64,000 nt of DNA from Trichostrongylus colubriformis (taxonomy: Eukaryota; Nematoda; Chromadorea; Rhabditida; Trichostrongylidae): contig OZ022258.1 of the NCBI GenBank assembly GCA_963978905.1, positions 40,966,591 to 41,030,590 on the forward strand. Direction: 5' to 3'. Shown here in pieces: positions 32,801 through 44,400 of the stretch (position 1 is the first letter of the stretch; every line of letters starts with the position of its first letter). The position numbers were made by a program, and so were the translations under genes. The notes under the pieces were generated by a model. The model saw only the letters and a program-made list of their open reading frames with translations. It did no database searches and was not told the origin of the DNA.

Positions 32801-32861
32801 TAAAGCTTAAACTGTTATCCTGATAATACAGATTTCTACTATTAGTAAAGCTTAAACTGTT
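32772..32861 (+). repeat. 45-bp tandem duplication across the stop codon
   Basis: Two adjacent copies of a 45-base unit beginning ATCCTGATAATACAG. The first includes the last codons and TAG of the terminal exon; the second repeats them in the presumed 3' UTR. The copies appear identical. Confidence 0.85.
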
Positions 32862-32995
32862 AATCATTCGAGCTTGGTTGTGTGTGATATACTACAACAG
32901 CAGAACTTGCCGAATTATGACGAAATCCCCTTGGAGAAGCTAACTGGGTAATTTTCTTGTGCAAAGAATATGAAGTCCTATCCAGCTGGGTGCCT

Positions 32996-33453
32996 TAAAG
33001 ATGCAGTTTACGTTAATATGAGTATCTTGGTTCTATCCGCCACTAGTTAGCTCCGTCCACAACGGCAAGGCGTGTGCCGACATCGCTGCACGAGGGTGAG
33101 TGCTAAACGCGTAAAGGACCCATAAATGAGATAGCGGCCACCGTCTCAAGGTGACCCACATCCACCTACGATTTAGCTTGCGAGACACCTGTGGCACCTA
33201 CGTGGATGAGAGGCATGATACCGATTGCGATAGGAAATGATGAGGGAATTTTTCATAGTAGCAGCAACCTCATCGGGAGATTCTCACGTGAAAACTTGTT
33301 CAAATGCTCATTTCTTGGTTGCAAACTCGTCAAAGCAAAATATTAGGAGCACCTCATTTTCAGAGTTTACTTTTGTTCCTTTTTCACTTATGTGTACTTC
33401 AGCGCCCCCATAGTCTTTATGTAGGGCAACGACGCACGGAAATTATCGTGAAT
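32996..33453. mobile_element. MITE-like element, family R3, copy 2 (inverted, diverged)
   Basis: Begins CTTAAAGATGCAGTTTACG and ends GTGAATAGTGTCTTC. The interior matches the reverse complement of 13127-13607 (landmarks ATCTTGGTTC, GAGATAGCGGCCACCGTC, TTTTTCACTTATGTGT). The TIRs are more degraded than in copy 1. It abuts an R1 element at about 33450. Confidence 0.6.
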
Positions 33454-34009
33454 AGTGTCTTCAAAGACAGCATTAGGGGTGATGTGGTTATTGGGAAATC
33501 CCTAAAAGTAGTCACTCACATGAAATGTAAGGGCATAACAAGCCTATTCGTGGCGAAACACTCATCAGAAAGCGTGATTCCGATCTGTAGAGATGGCGCA
33601 ACGGTTAACAGCTGACGCCTATGGATGACAGACACCGCATCTAGTTGACGTGATTCCTTGTTGGCTACGGTGGTAGTGGTCAAGGAGATGCGACAGGATC
33701 AAAGGTATCGCGGCGAACTTGCACAGTTTTGGTTTGAAACTCGTTTGCAAATATGTAGACGCTGCTGTTTTTCGGAATATCTCATCATGTTCACGACTTG
33801 GCAACATGCCATTGGAAAGCTCATCCGGACCATCCGCCTCTTGATAAAATCTGCGTCGAGAATCAGCGTTGGGAAGGGGTTCTATTTCTCGGGTCTTTGG
33901 CCATTTTCTTCTGTTTCATCTTCACTGTCTTATTACTGAGCACCTCTACTTTCATATTCACTACATTTTTCGTAATTCATCCGAACTTTTCCTTTCGCTA
34001 CCTTTAACT
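33450..34009 (+). mobile_element. MITE-like element, family R1, copy 2
   Basis: Starts TTCAAAGACAGCATTAGGGG and runs through GTGGCGAAAC, CAGCTGACGCC, GGCAACATGCCATTGG and GTCTTTGGCCATTTTC to a degraded right end near CTACCTTTAACTGG. Colinear with copy 3 at 60953-61503. Non-coding. Confidence 0.6.
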
Positions 34010-34086
34010 GGCTCTACTGAGCTCTGCAAGGTCATTACTGCGATATGGGGTGGGATGAGGAACAGACCACTATTACAGTAACAGAA

Positions 34087-34260
34087 TCCTCACTACTATA
34101 TATAATCCGTTTGTCTGTCTGTCTGTGTGTCCGTCTGTTTGTCAGGAAATTCATATCTCGCGTCGCAGCAAAGCTGGGATGCTGAATTTTACAAATGATA
34201 TAGGGGTGGTAAGGGGACCCAAGCGGTGGTGGACCGAAAGCTGATATATGAGATCGTTTT
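34087..34260 (+). mobile_element. Helitron-like 5' end
   Basis: Starts TCCTCACTACTATATATAA at an A/T junction, followed by a GTTTGTCTGTCTGTCTG tract, then GAAATTCATATCTCGCGTC. A TC start with TATATA and a tandem GTCTG tract resembles 5' ends of nematode Helitrons. No Rep/helicase coding region or CTRR 3' end was identified nearby. Confidence 0.4.
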
Positions 34261-34857
34261 CCGACTTTATTAATTTGCAACTTGGCACTACTTACTGCTT
34301 TCATGATCGATCTCAACGCCCACGACAAAATCAGTTATTTGCAACATGCGTCTTATCTAACTAGAAGGCTTCAGACTATGAAAGGCTGCCCTGTTTCAAC
34401 TCAATGAATGATGCATCGGTCACGGTGCTCCCACTTTCCTAGGCTTGAAAACAGCGGAATGAGGAAATTCAGCAGATTGTGGAATATGAAAGTATAGTAT
34501 AGATTTACTCAGCGGTGCAACAGTAAAGAAATAACAAAACAAAACGGTGAAAAAAAGCGAGAAATAGGAATCCGAAAACCCCTTTCTCTCTCGCGCCTCT
34601 CTACGTCACTACCGGGACTAGACTGCAGACGAGCGGAGAGAACAAGTCAGCCGGTGTTCCGACCAGTGTTCGGAAAGCTCAGGTCATCAGTGCTACGTGG
34701 AGGGCAATTCGCTATAGAAACGACGAAATTAACATTCTCATGAGTCTAAAACTTCACATTACGGACTGTCACAGTGACCAGCTTCCACCTTTTCTATAGA
34801 TCTCATCTGTTTTCAAAGGGGAATTGTATTTAATGGAAGATGTAACAACTTAGTTAG

Positions 34858-35099
34858 TCCCTACTATACGTAAACGCTTCGCCTTTCTGTCCCGTCTTTC
34901 CGTCCGTCCGTCCCCTTGTCCGTTCGTCGGTCTGTCACGAAATTATGTATTACCAGGTGAGCTTCGCGATCTACATCGCGTTACGGGGCACCGGTGCGAA
35001 GCGGGCTGTGGGCGAAATGATGTAAACAGGTGAGCTTCGCGATCTACATCGCGTTACGGGACACCGGTGCGAAGCGGGCTGTGGGCGAAATGATGTAAA
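34858..35099 (+). repeat. Helitron-like end with a 73-bp tandem duplication
   Basis: TCCCTACTATACGTAAACG is followed by a tract of GTCC/GTCTG repeats, then two tandem copies of a 73-base unit (34954-35026, 35027-35099) differing by one base. Each unit carries GCTTCGC and its complement GCGAAGC about 30 bases apart, plus an inner CGCGATCTACATCGCG palindrome, so it can form a stable hairpin. Confidence 0.6.
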
Positions 35100-35514
35100 A
35101 GAAATTGCACAGCAATGTGGTTTGGCGGAAATAAATACTTAGATTTTACATTTGTGCTGAGGAGTAGTCCATTTACAGCCTTCTTTACAAAGGTCCATTA
35201 TAGCAATAGGTATCGATCTACATGCAATAAGCTCTACAGAATGTAAGCTTCTGCAATTATGTCCATCCACTGGTGTGGCCCATCTCATTGCCCGGCCCTC
35301 TGTAAGAAAACCGACAATTACGACCTATAGCACATGATGCTGCAGTTTTTCAACTTCTGCGACTGTAATCATTCAATGAGATCCCATTACCTGTTCAGCT
35401 CTTTGCATAGAGATCTATGGTTTCGATCGATGTCGACCAATAGGACTTCATTGAAGTTCTGCAACAGCTTCACCTATTGGTGTGGCTTGCTGATGATTTT
35501 CCAGGATTTCATCT

Positions 35515-35615
35515 TTCATGACGGTACTCACTGAGTCTATGGTCCATGAGACGTTTGCAGCCTTTCGCAAAAACCGATTCTTTCAGCCAATATCCTGATG
35601 ACGGCCCGTCTACCG
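35515..35615 (+). repeat. Diverged satellite monomer outside the array
   Basis: Shows the monomer landmarks in order: GGTACTCACTGAG, TATGGTCCATGAG, TTTGCAGCCTTTCGC, AAAAACCGATTCTTTCAGCC and AATATCCTGATGACG. It is clearly more diverged than the main array. A second fragment lies near 35336-35390. Confidence 0.6.
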
Positions 35616-36254
35616 TGATCAGTTGACATTATTTTTGTCACTCTAGCAGCACCGAATTACTTCCGCTCTCTACGGCACTTTAGACCGCTCCGGGCGGTGT
35701 TATATTTCTTATGAGTGAGCACGATATTGGTGATCGCACGTTCCGCCCATTGTAGGCGGGCCTCCACCTACCTCAATAATGTGCAACACCGCCTAGACAG
35801 CACTAATCTCCATCGATTTTTTTCGCAGTTTCTGGACTGCTCCTGAGACAACTTATAAAAGCTCGTTAAGCACCACCTACGTGGAGCGTGCTCCGCCTAC
35901 TGAAGGCGTGTATTCTTCATCTACTACATACATCCTTCACTCATTTTGGCCTACCTTATCGCTACTCCTGGCTCTTTTGGAACGAATTACAGCGAAGGGG
36001 CCGGTAGGTCTCTTCAACAGTCACAAACTCCCTTGACTCATTTTGGCCCACCTTATCCCGACTCCTGGGCTCTCTTGGAACGAATTATAGAATTTTGCAT
36101 TTGGACACCGAACATTGTAACGCACGCCCCTCCCACAGGGGACGGAGTCTGACATGGTCCATGTGCTACCTGTTCATCTCTTAGCAAAACCTATCCAACC
36201 CTAACATGACCTGACTTCCCCCGCTTGTTTTTCAGGCAGTACAGAATTTCGCTT

Positions 36255-36590
36255 GGGACCGACAGACAACTTAACAGACACAACAACTACTGGTTTGTAT
36301 ATAGGTTATGTTATCCCGACTCATGGGCTCCTTGGAAAGAATTATAGAATTTTGCATCTGAACATGGAACATTTTAACGCAGGCCCCGTCCACAGTGTCC
36401 ACAGTGAGCGGAGTCTGACATGGTCTGGTAAAGTAGTGTGCAGTAAAGACACCTTCTGCACAAAAACCGATATTTCCGATCAATATCAATCGGTGGTGCA
36501 TGATGTTATAGGATTTCAACTGTCCATAAGCCGTTTCCAGCCTTCAGCACAAACACTGATATTTTCAATCAACATCGTAGCGAAGGCTCG
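36255..36590 (-). mobile_element. Helitron-like end followed by one or two satellite monomers
   Basis: GGGACCGACAGACAAC leads to TGGTTTGTATATAGG and ATCCCGACTCATGGGCTCC, then TCCACAGTGAGCGGAGTCTG, then monomer-like sequence (CACAAAAACCGATATTTCC, TAAGCCGTTTCCAGCC). The same order occurs at 38300-38560, immediately before the main array. This looks like a short-array sibling of the expanded element. Confidence 0.5.
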
Positions 36591-36596
36591 GCTGCG

Positions 36597-38125
36597 TTCA
36601 TACCAAATTGAATGAGAGTATTGGCGCATTCGCGTCATGCATGAGATACGTATCGATCAGAAAATGAGCACATTTGCGCATCCGTGATTTGGGAATTTTG
36701 GCGTGCCACGTCACTCTTGTAACCGCGATCAGTTGAACGCGGTGGGTGCCAACGTGCGGCTTTCGATATCGACTTTCAAGATATGCAAAATTACGAAAAG
36801 GAAATAGGAGAAAAAGAAATCAACCGCACGTTGGCACGCGCCGCGTTCAACTGACCGCGGTTGCTAGAGTGACGTGGCATGCCAAAAATTCCAAATCGCG
36901 GATGCGCCGATGCGCTAAAGCTCTCATTCAATTTGTTATGCCATACCCAACTAAATGAGAGTTTTGGCGCATTGGCGTAAAGTTAAATACACGTATCGAT
37001 CGAGAAAATGAGCACATTTGCGCATCTGCGATTTGAGACAATTGGCGGATCGGCGCATCCGCGATTCGAGAGAATTGGCGCGTTTGCGTAAAGGATAAGA
37101 TACGTATTAATCGGAAGGTGAAAGTATTGGCGCATCCGCGATTTTGGATATTTGCCATAACAGATATCGGCTTTCGATAAGATATGGAAAATCACGAAAT
37201 GGAAAGAGAAGAAAAAGAAACCAACCGCATGTTGACACGTGCCGCGTTCAACTGACCGCGGTTGCTAGAGTGACGTGGCATGCCGAAAACTCCAAATCGC
37301 GGATGCGCCGATGCGCTAAAGCTCTCATTCAATTTGTTAGGCTGCGTTCATACCAAATTGAATGAGAGTATTGGCGCATTCGCGTCATGCATGAGATACG
37401 TATCGATCAGAAAATGAGAGTATTGGCGCATCCGCGATTTGAGAGAATTGGCGCATTCGCGTCATGCATAAGATACGTATCGATCTAGAAAATGAGAGTA
37501 TTGGCGCATCGGCACATTGGCGGATCGGCGCATCGGCGCATCCGCGATTTGAGAGAATTGGCGCATTCGCGTGATTGATAAGATACATATCGACTGAAAA
37601 ATGAGAGTATTGGCGCATCCGCGATTTTGGATGTTTGCCATAACAGAAGAAGACCAAGAAATGGAAAGAGGAGAAAAAGAAATCAACCGCGCGTTGGCAC
37701 GCGCCTCGTTCAAAAGGGTGACGTGGCACGCCAATTCTCTCAAATCGCGCATTCGATTTGGTATGAACGCAACCTTATGCCATACCCAACTAAATGAGAG
37801 TTTTGGCGCATTAGCGTAAAGTTAAATATACGTATCGATCGAGAAAATGAGAACATTTGCGCATCCGTGATTTGGGAATTTTGCGTGCCACGTCACTCTT
37901 GTAACCGCGATCAGTTGGAGCAGTGCGTGCCAACGTGCGGCTTTCGATAACGACTTTCGATAAGATATGGAAAATTACGAAAAGGAAATAGGAGAAAAAG
38001 AAATCAACCGCACGTTGGCACCCACCGCGTTCAACTGATCGCGGTTGCTAGAGTGACGTGGCATGCCAAAAATTCCAAATCGCGGATGCGCCGATGCGCT
38101 AAAGCTCTCATTCAATTTGTTATGC
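36597..38125. repeat. Cluster of about four palindromic repeat units
   Basis: Units of roughly 330-400 bp (about 36604-36939, 36951-37337, 37355-37770, 37790-38120). Each starts AAATGAGAGTATTGGCGCAT and ends ATGCGCTAAAGCTCTCATT, that is, as inverted repeats. Inside, GTGCCAACGTGCGG and CCGCACGTTGGCAC pair, as do AGTTGAACGCGG and CCGCGTTCAACT. Short submotifs such as TTGGCGCATCCGCGATTTG are reiterated in some units. A truncated copy lies at 15985-16110. Non-coding. Confidence 0.75.
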
Positions 38126-38248
38126 CAGCTGGAGCACACTACTGCGCGTCACACATGGAAGCATGGAAAGTCAGCGCGTGTATCGAACTCTCTCATCCCG
38201 TCACACACTCTCACTCTCACTCAAGCCCGTAGGCCACGCCCTCTACAC

Positions 38249-38330
38249 CTCGAACTTGGGTAGTTGAACCAAAGGGTGGACACACAGATATACAGACTCA
38301 CCAAACTCCTGTTTTATATATGAGGTATGA
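38249..38330 (-). mobile_element. Helitron-like 5' end with SL1-like sequence, left of the array
   Basis: On the minus strand: TC start (TCATACCTCATATATAAAAC), AGGAGTTTGG, a GTCTG/GTGTG tract, then at 38249-38270 a 22-nt sequence matching nematode SL1 at all but three positions as I recall the leader. The same layout occurs at 56555-56644, beyond the other end of the satellite. Confidence 0.45.
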
Positions 38331-38457
38331 TATCCCGACACTTGGGCTCTTTCCGAACGAACTATAGACATTTTCATCTAAACACCGAACATTTTAATGC
38401 AGGCCCGTCAACAGTGTCCACAGTGGGCGGAGTGTGACATGATCCAGTAAAGTGGTG

Positions 38458-41400
38458 TACAGTAAGGACACCTTCTACACAAAAACCGATATTTTCAATC
38501 AATATTGATCGGTGACGCATGTTGTTGCAGAATTTCAACTTTTATAAGGGCACTCAATCAATAGTATGGTCCATAAGCCGTTTCCAGCCTTCGGCACAAA
38601 AACCGATATTTTCACTCAAAATCGATCGGTGATGCGTGATGTTGTAGAATTTTAACTTCTATGAGGGCACTCACTCAGTAGTATGGTCCATAAGTTCCAA
38701 CCTTCTCCACAAAAACCGATATTTTCAATCAATATCGATCGGTGATGCATGATGTTATAGAATTTTAACTTCTGTGAGGGCACTCACTCTGTATTATGGT
38801 CCATAAGCCGTTTCCAGCCTTCTGCACAAAAACCGATATTTTCAATCAATATCGATCGGTGACGCATGATGTTATAGAATTTCAACTTTTATGAGGGCAC
38901 TTAATCAATAGTATGGTCCATGAGCCGTTTCCAGCCTTTTGCACAAAAACCAATATTTTCAATCAATATCGATCGGTGTTGCAAGATGTTGAAGAATTTT
39001 AACTTCTATGAGGGCACTCACTCAGTAGTATGGTCCATAAGCCGTTTCCAGCCTTCTGCACAAAAACCGATATTTTCACTCAAAATCGATCGGTGATGCG
39101 TGATGTTGTAGAATTTTAACTTCTATGAGGGCACTCACTCAGTAGTATGGTCCATAAGTTCCAACCTTCTCCACAAAAACCGATATTTTCAATCAATATC
39201 GATCGGTGATGCATGATGTTATAGAATTTTAACTTCTGTGAGGGCACTCACTCTGTACTATGGTCCATAAGCCGTTTCCAGCCTTCTGCACAAAAACCGA
39301 TATTTTCAATCAATATCGATCGGTGACGCATGATGTTATAGAATTTCAACTTTTATGAGGGCACTTAATCAATAGTATGGTCCATGAGCCGTTTCCAGCC
39401 TTTTGCACAAAAACCAATATTTTCAATCAATATCGATCGGTGTTGCAAGATGTTGAAGAATTTTAACTTCTATGAGGGCACTCACTCAGTAGTATGGTCC
39501 ATAAGCCGTTTCCAGCCTTCTGCACAAAAACCGATATTTTCAATTTATATCGATCGGTGTTGCATGATTTGCAGAATTTTAACTTCTATGAGGGCACCCA
39601 CTCAGTAGTATGGTCCATGAGCCGTTTCCAGCCTTTTGCACAAAAACCGATATTTTCAATCAATATCGATCGGTGTTGCAAGATGTTGAAGAATTTTAAC
39701 TTTTATGAGGGCACTTAATCAATAGTATGGTCCATGAGCCGTTTCCAGCCTTTTGCACAAAAACCGATATTTTCAATCAATATCGATCGGTGATGCATGA
39801 TGTTATAGAATTTTAACTTCTGTGAGGGCACTCACTCTGTATTATGGTCCATAAGCCGTTTCCAGCCTTCTGCACAAAAACCGATATTTTCAATCAATAT
39901 CGATCGGTGTTGCAAGATGTTGAAGAATTTTAACTTCTATGAGGGCACTCACTCAGTAGTATGGTCCATAAGCCGTTTCCAGCCTTCTGCACAAAAACCG
40001 ATATTTTCAATTTATATCGATCGGTGTTGCATGATTTGCAGAATTTTAACTTCTATGAGGGCACCCACTCAGTAGTATGGTCCATGAGCCGTTTCCAGCC
40101 TTCTGCACAAAAACCGATATTTTTGATCAATATCGATCGGTGTTGCATGATGTTGAAGAATTTTAACTTCTATGAGGGCACTTAATCGATAGTATGGTCC
40201 ATGAGCCGTTTCCAGCCTTTTGCACAAAAACCGATATTTTCAATCAATATCGATCGGTGTTGCATGATGTTGAAGAATTTTAACTTCTATGAGGGCACTC
40301 ACTCAGTAGTATGGTCCATGAGTTGTTTCCAGCCTTCTGCACAAAAACCGATATTTTCAATCAATATCGATCGGTGTTGCATGATGTTGTAGAATTTTAA
40401 CTTCTATGAGGGCACTTAATCGATAGTATGGTCCATGAGCCGTTTCCAGCCTTCTGCACAAAAACCGATATTTTCAATCAATATCCATCGGTGATGCATG
40501 ATGTTATAGAATTTTAACTTCTATGAGGGCACTCACTCTGTATTATGGTCCATAAGCCGTTTCCAACCTTCTGCACAAAAACCGATATTTTCAATCAATG
40601 TTGATCGGTGATGCATGATGTTGTAGAATTTTAACTTCTATGAGGGCACTTAATCGATAGTATGGTCCATGAGCCGTTTCCAGCCTTCTGCACAAAAACC
40701 GATATTTTCAATCAATATCGATCGGTGATGCATGATGTTGTAGAATTTTAACTTCTATGAGGGCACTTAATCGATAGTATGGTCCATGAGCCGTTTCCAG
40801 CCTTCTGCACAAAAACCGATATTTTCAATCAATATCGATCGGTGATGCATGATGTTATAGAATTTTAACTTCTGTGAGGGCACTCACTCTGTATTATGGT
40901 CCATAAGCCGTTTCCAGCCTTCTGCACAAAAACCGATATTTTCAATCAATATCGATCGGTGACGCATGATGTTATAGAATTTCAACTTTTATGAGGGCAC
41001 TTAATCGATAGTATGGTCCATGAGCCGTTTCCAGCCTTCTGCACAAAAACCGATATTTTCAATCAATATCCATCGGTGATGCATGATGTTATAGAATTTC
41101 AACTTTTATGAGGGCACTTAATCAATAGTATGGTCCATGAGCCGTTTCCAGCCTTTTGCACAAAAACCGATATTTTCAATCAATATCGATCGGTGTTGCA
41201 AGATGTTGAAGAATTTTAACTTCTATGAGGGCACTCACTCAGTAGTATGGTCCATAAGCCGTTTCCAGCCTTTTGCACAAAAACCGATATTTTCAATCAA
41301 TATCGATCGGTGTTGCAAGATGTTGAAGAATTTTAACTTCTATGAGGGCACTCACTCAGTAGTATGGTCCATAAGCCGTTTCCAGCCTTCTGCACAAAAA

Positions 41401-44400
41401 CCGATATTTTCAATCAATATCGATCGGTGTTGCAAGATGTTGAAGAATTTTAACTTCTATGAGGGCACTCACTCAGTAGTATGGTCCATAAGCCGTTTCC
41501 AGCCTTCTGCACAAAAACCGATATTTTCAATTTATATCGATCGGTGTTGCATGATTTGCAGAATTTTAACTTCTATGAGGGCACCCACTCAGTAGTATGG
41601 TCCATGAGCCGTTTCCAGCCTTCTGCACAAAAACCGATATTTTTGATCAATATCGATCGGTGTTGCATGATGTTGAAGAATTTTAACTTCTATGAGGGCA
41701 CTTAATCGATAGTATGGTCCATGAGCCGTTTCCAGCCTTTTGCACAAAAACCGATATTTTCAATCAATATCCATCGGTGATGCATGATGTTATAGAATTT
41801 TAACTTCTATGAGGGCACTCACTCTGTATTATGGTCCATAAGCCGTTTCCAACCTTCTGCACAAAAACCGATATTTTCAATCAATGTTGATCGGTGATGC
41901 ATGATGTTGTAGAATTTTAACTTCTATGAGGGCACTTAATCGATAGTATGGTCCATGAGCCGTTTCCAGCCTTCTGCACAAAAACCGATATTTTCAATCA
42001 ATATCGATCGGTGATGCATGATGTTGTAGAATTTTAACTTCTATGAGGGCACTTAATCGATAGTATGGTCCATGAGCCGTTTCCAGCCTTCTGCACAAAA
42101 ACCGATATCTTCAATCAATATCGATCGGTGATGCATGATGTTATAGAATTTTAACTTCTGTGAGGGCACTCACTCTGTATTATGGTCCATAAGCCGTTTC
42201 CAGCCTTCTGCACAAAAACCGATATTTTCAATCAATATCGATCGGTGACGCATGATGTTATAGAATTTCAACTTTTATGAGGGCACTTAATCAATAGTAT
42301 GGTCCATGAGCCGTTTCCAGCCTTTTGCACAAAAACCGATATTTTCAATCAATATCGATCGGTGTTGCAAGATGTTGAAGAATTTTAACTTCTATGAGGG
42401 CACTCACTCAGTAGTATGGTCCATAAGCCGTTTCCAGCCTTCTGCACAAAAACCGATATTTTCAATTTATATCGATCGGTGTTGCATGATTTGCAGAATT
42501 TTAACTTCTATGAGGGCACCCACTCAGTAGTATGGTCCATGAGCCGTTTCCAGCCTTCTGCACAAAAACCGATATTTTCAATCAATATCGATCGGTGACG
42601 CATGATGTTATAGAATTTCAACTTTTATGAGGGCACTTAATCAATAGTATGGTCCATGAGCCGTTTCCAGCCTTTTGCACAAAAACCGATATTTTCAATC
42701 AATATCGATCGGTGTTGCAAGATGTTGAAGAATTTTAACTTCTATGAGGGCACTCACTCAGTATTATGGTCCATAAGCCGTTTCCAGCCTTCTGCACAAA
42801 AACCGATATTTTCAATTTATATCGATCGGTGTTGCATGATTTGCAGAATTTTAACTTCTATGAGGGCACTTAATCGATAGTATGGTCCATGAGCCGTTTC
42901 CAGCCTTCTGCACAAAAACCGATATTTTCAATCAATATCGATCGGTGATGCATGATGTTGTAGAATTTTAACTTCTATGAGGGCACTTAATCGATAGTAT
43001 GGTCCATGAGCCGTTTCCAGCCTTCTGCACAAAAACCGATATTTTCAATCAATATCGATCGGTGATGCATGATGTTATAGAATTTTAACTTCTGTGAGGG
43101 CACTCACTCTGTATTATGGTCCATAAGCCGTTTCCAGCCTTCTGCACAAAAACCGATATTTTCAATCAATATCGATCGGTGACGCATGATGTTATAGAAT
43201 TTTAACTTCTGTGAGGGCACTCACTCTGTATTATGGTCCATAAGCCGTTTCCAGCCTTCTGCACAAAAACCGATATTTTCAATCAATATCGATCGGTGAC
43301 GCATGATGTTATAGAATTTCAACTTTTATGAGGGCACTTAATCAATAGTATGGTCCATGAGCCGTTTCCAGCCTTTTGCACAAAAACCGATATTTTCAAT
43401 CAATATCGATCGGTGTTGCAAGATGTTGAAGAATTTTAACTTCTATGAGGGCACTCACTCAGTAGTATGGTCCATAAGCCGTTTCCAGCCTTCTGCACAA
43501 AAACCGATATTTTCAATTTATATCGATCGGTGTTGCATGATTTGCAGAATTTTAACTTCTATGAGGGCACTCACTCAGTAGTATGGTCCATGAGTTGTTT
43601 CCAGCCTTCTGCACAAAAACCGATATTTTTGATCAATATCGATCGGTGTTGCATGATGTTGAAGAATTTTAACTTCTATGAGGGCACTTAATCGATAGTA
43701 TGGTCCATGAGCCGTTTCCAGCCTTTTGCACAAAAACCGACATTTTCAATCAATATCGACGGTGTTGCATGATGTTGAAGAATTTTAACTTCTATGAGGG
43801 CACTCACTCAGTAGTATGGTCCATGAGTTGTTTCCAGCCTTCTGCACAAAAACCGATATTTTTGATCAATATCGATCGGTGTTGCATGATGTTGAAGAAT
43901 TTTAACTTCTATGAGGGCACTTAATCGATAGTATGGTCCATGAGCCGTTTCCAGCCTTTTGCACAAAAACCGATATTTTCAATCAATATCCATCGGTGAT
44001 GCATGATGTTATAGAATTTTAACTTCTATGAGGGCACTCACTCTGTATTATGGTCCATAAGCCGTTTCCAACCTTCTGCACAAAAACCGATATTTTCAAT
44101 CAATGTTGATCGGTGATGCATGATGTTGTAGAATTTTAACTTCTATGAGGGCACTTAATCGATAGTATGGTCCATGAGCCGTTTCCAGCCTTCTGCACAA
44201 AAACCGATATTTTCAATCAATATCGATCGGTGATGCATGATGTTGTAGAATTTTAACTTCTATGAGGGCACTTAATCGATAGTATGGTCCATGAGCCGTT
44301 TCCAGCCTTCTGCACAAAAACCGATATTTTCAATCAATATCGATCGGTGATGCATGATGTTATAGAATTTTAACTTCTATGAGGGCACTCACTCAGTAGT

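Noticed and set aside
36746..36958. Open frames in the palindromic cluster
   Set aside because: They recur with each repeat unit in several frames and have no protein-like signature.
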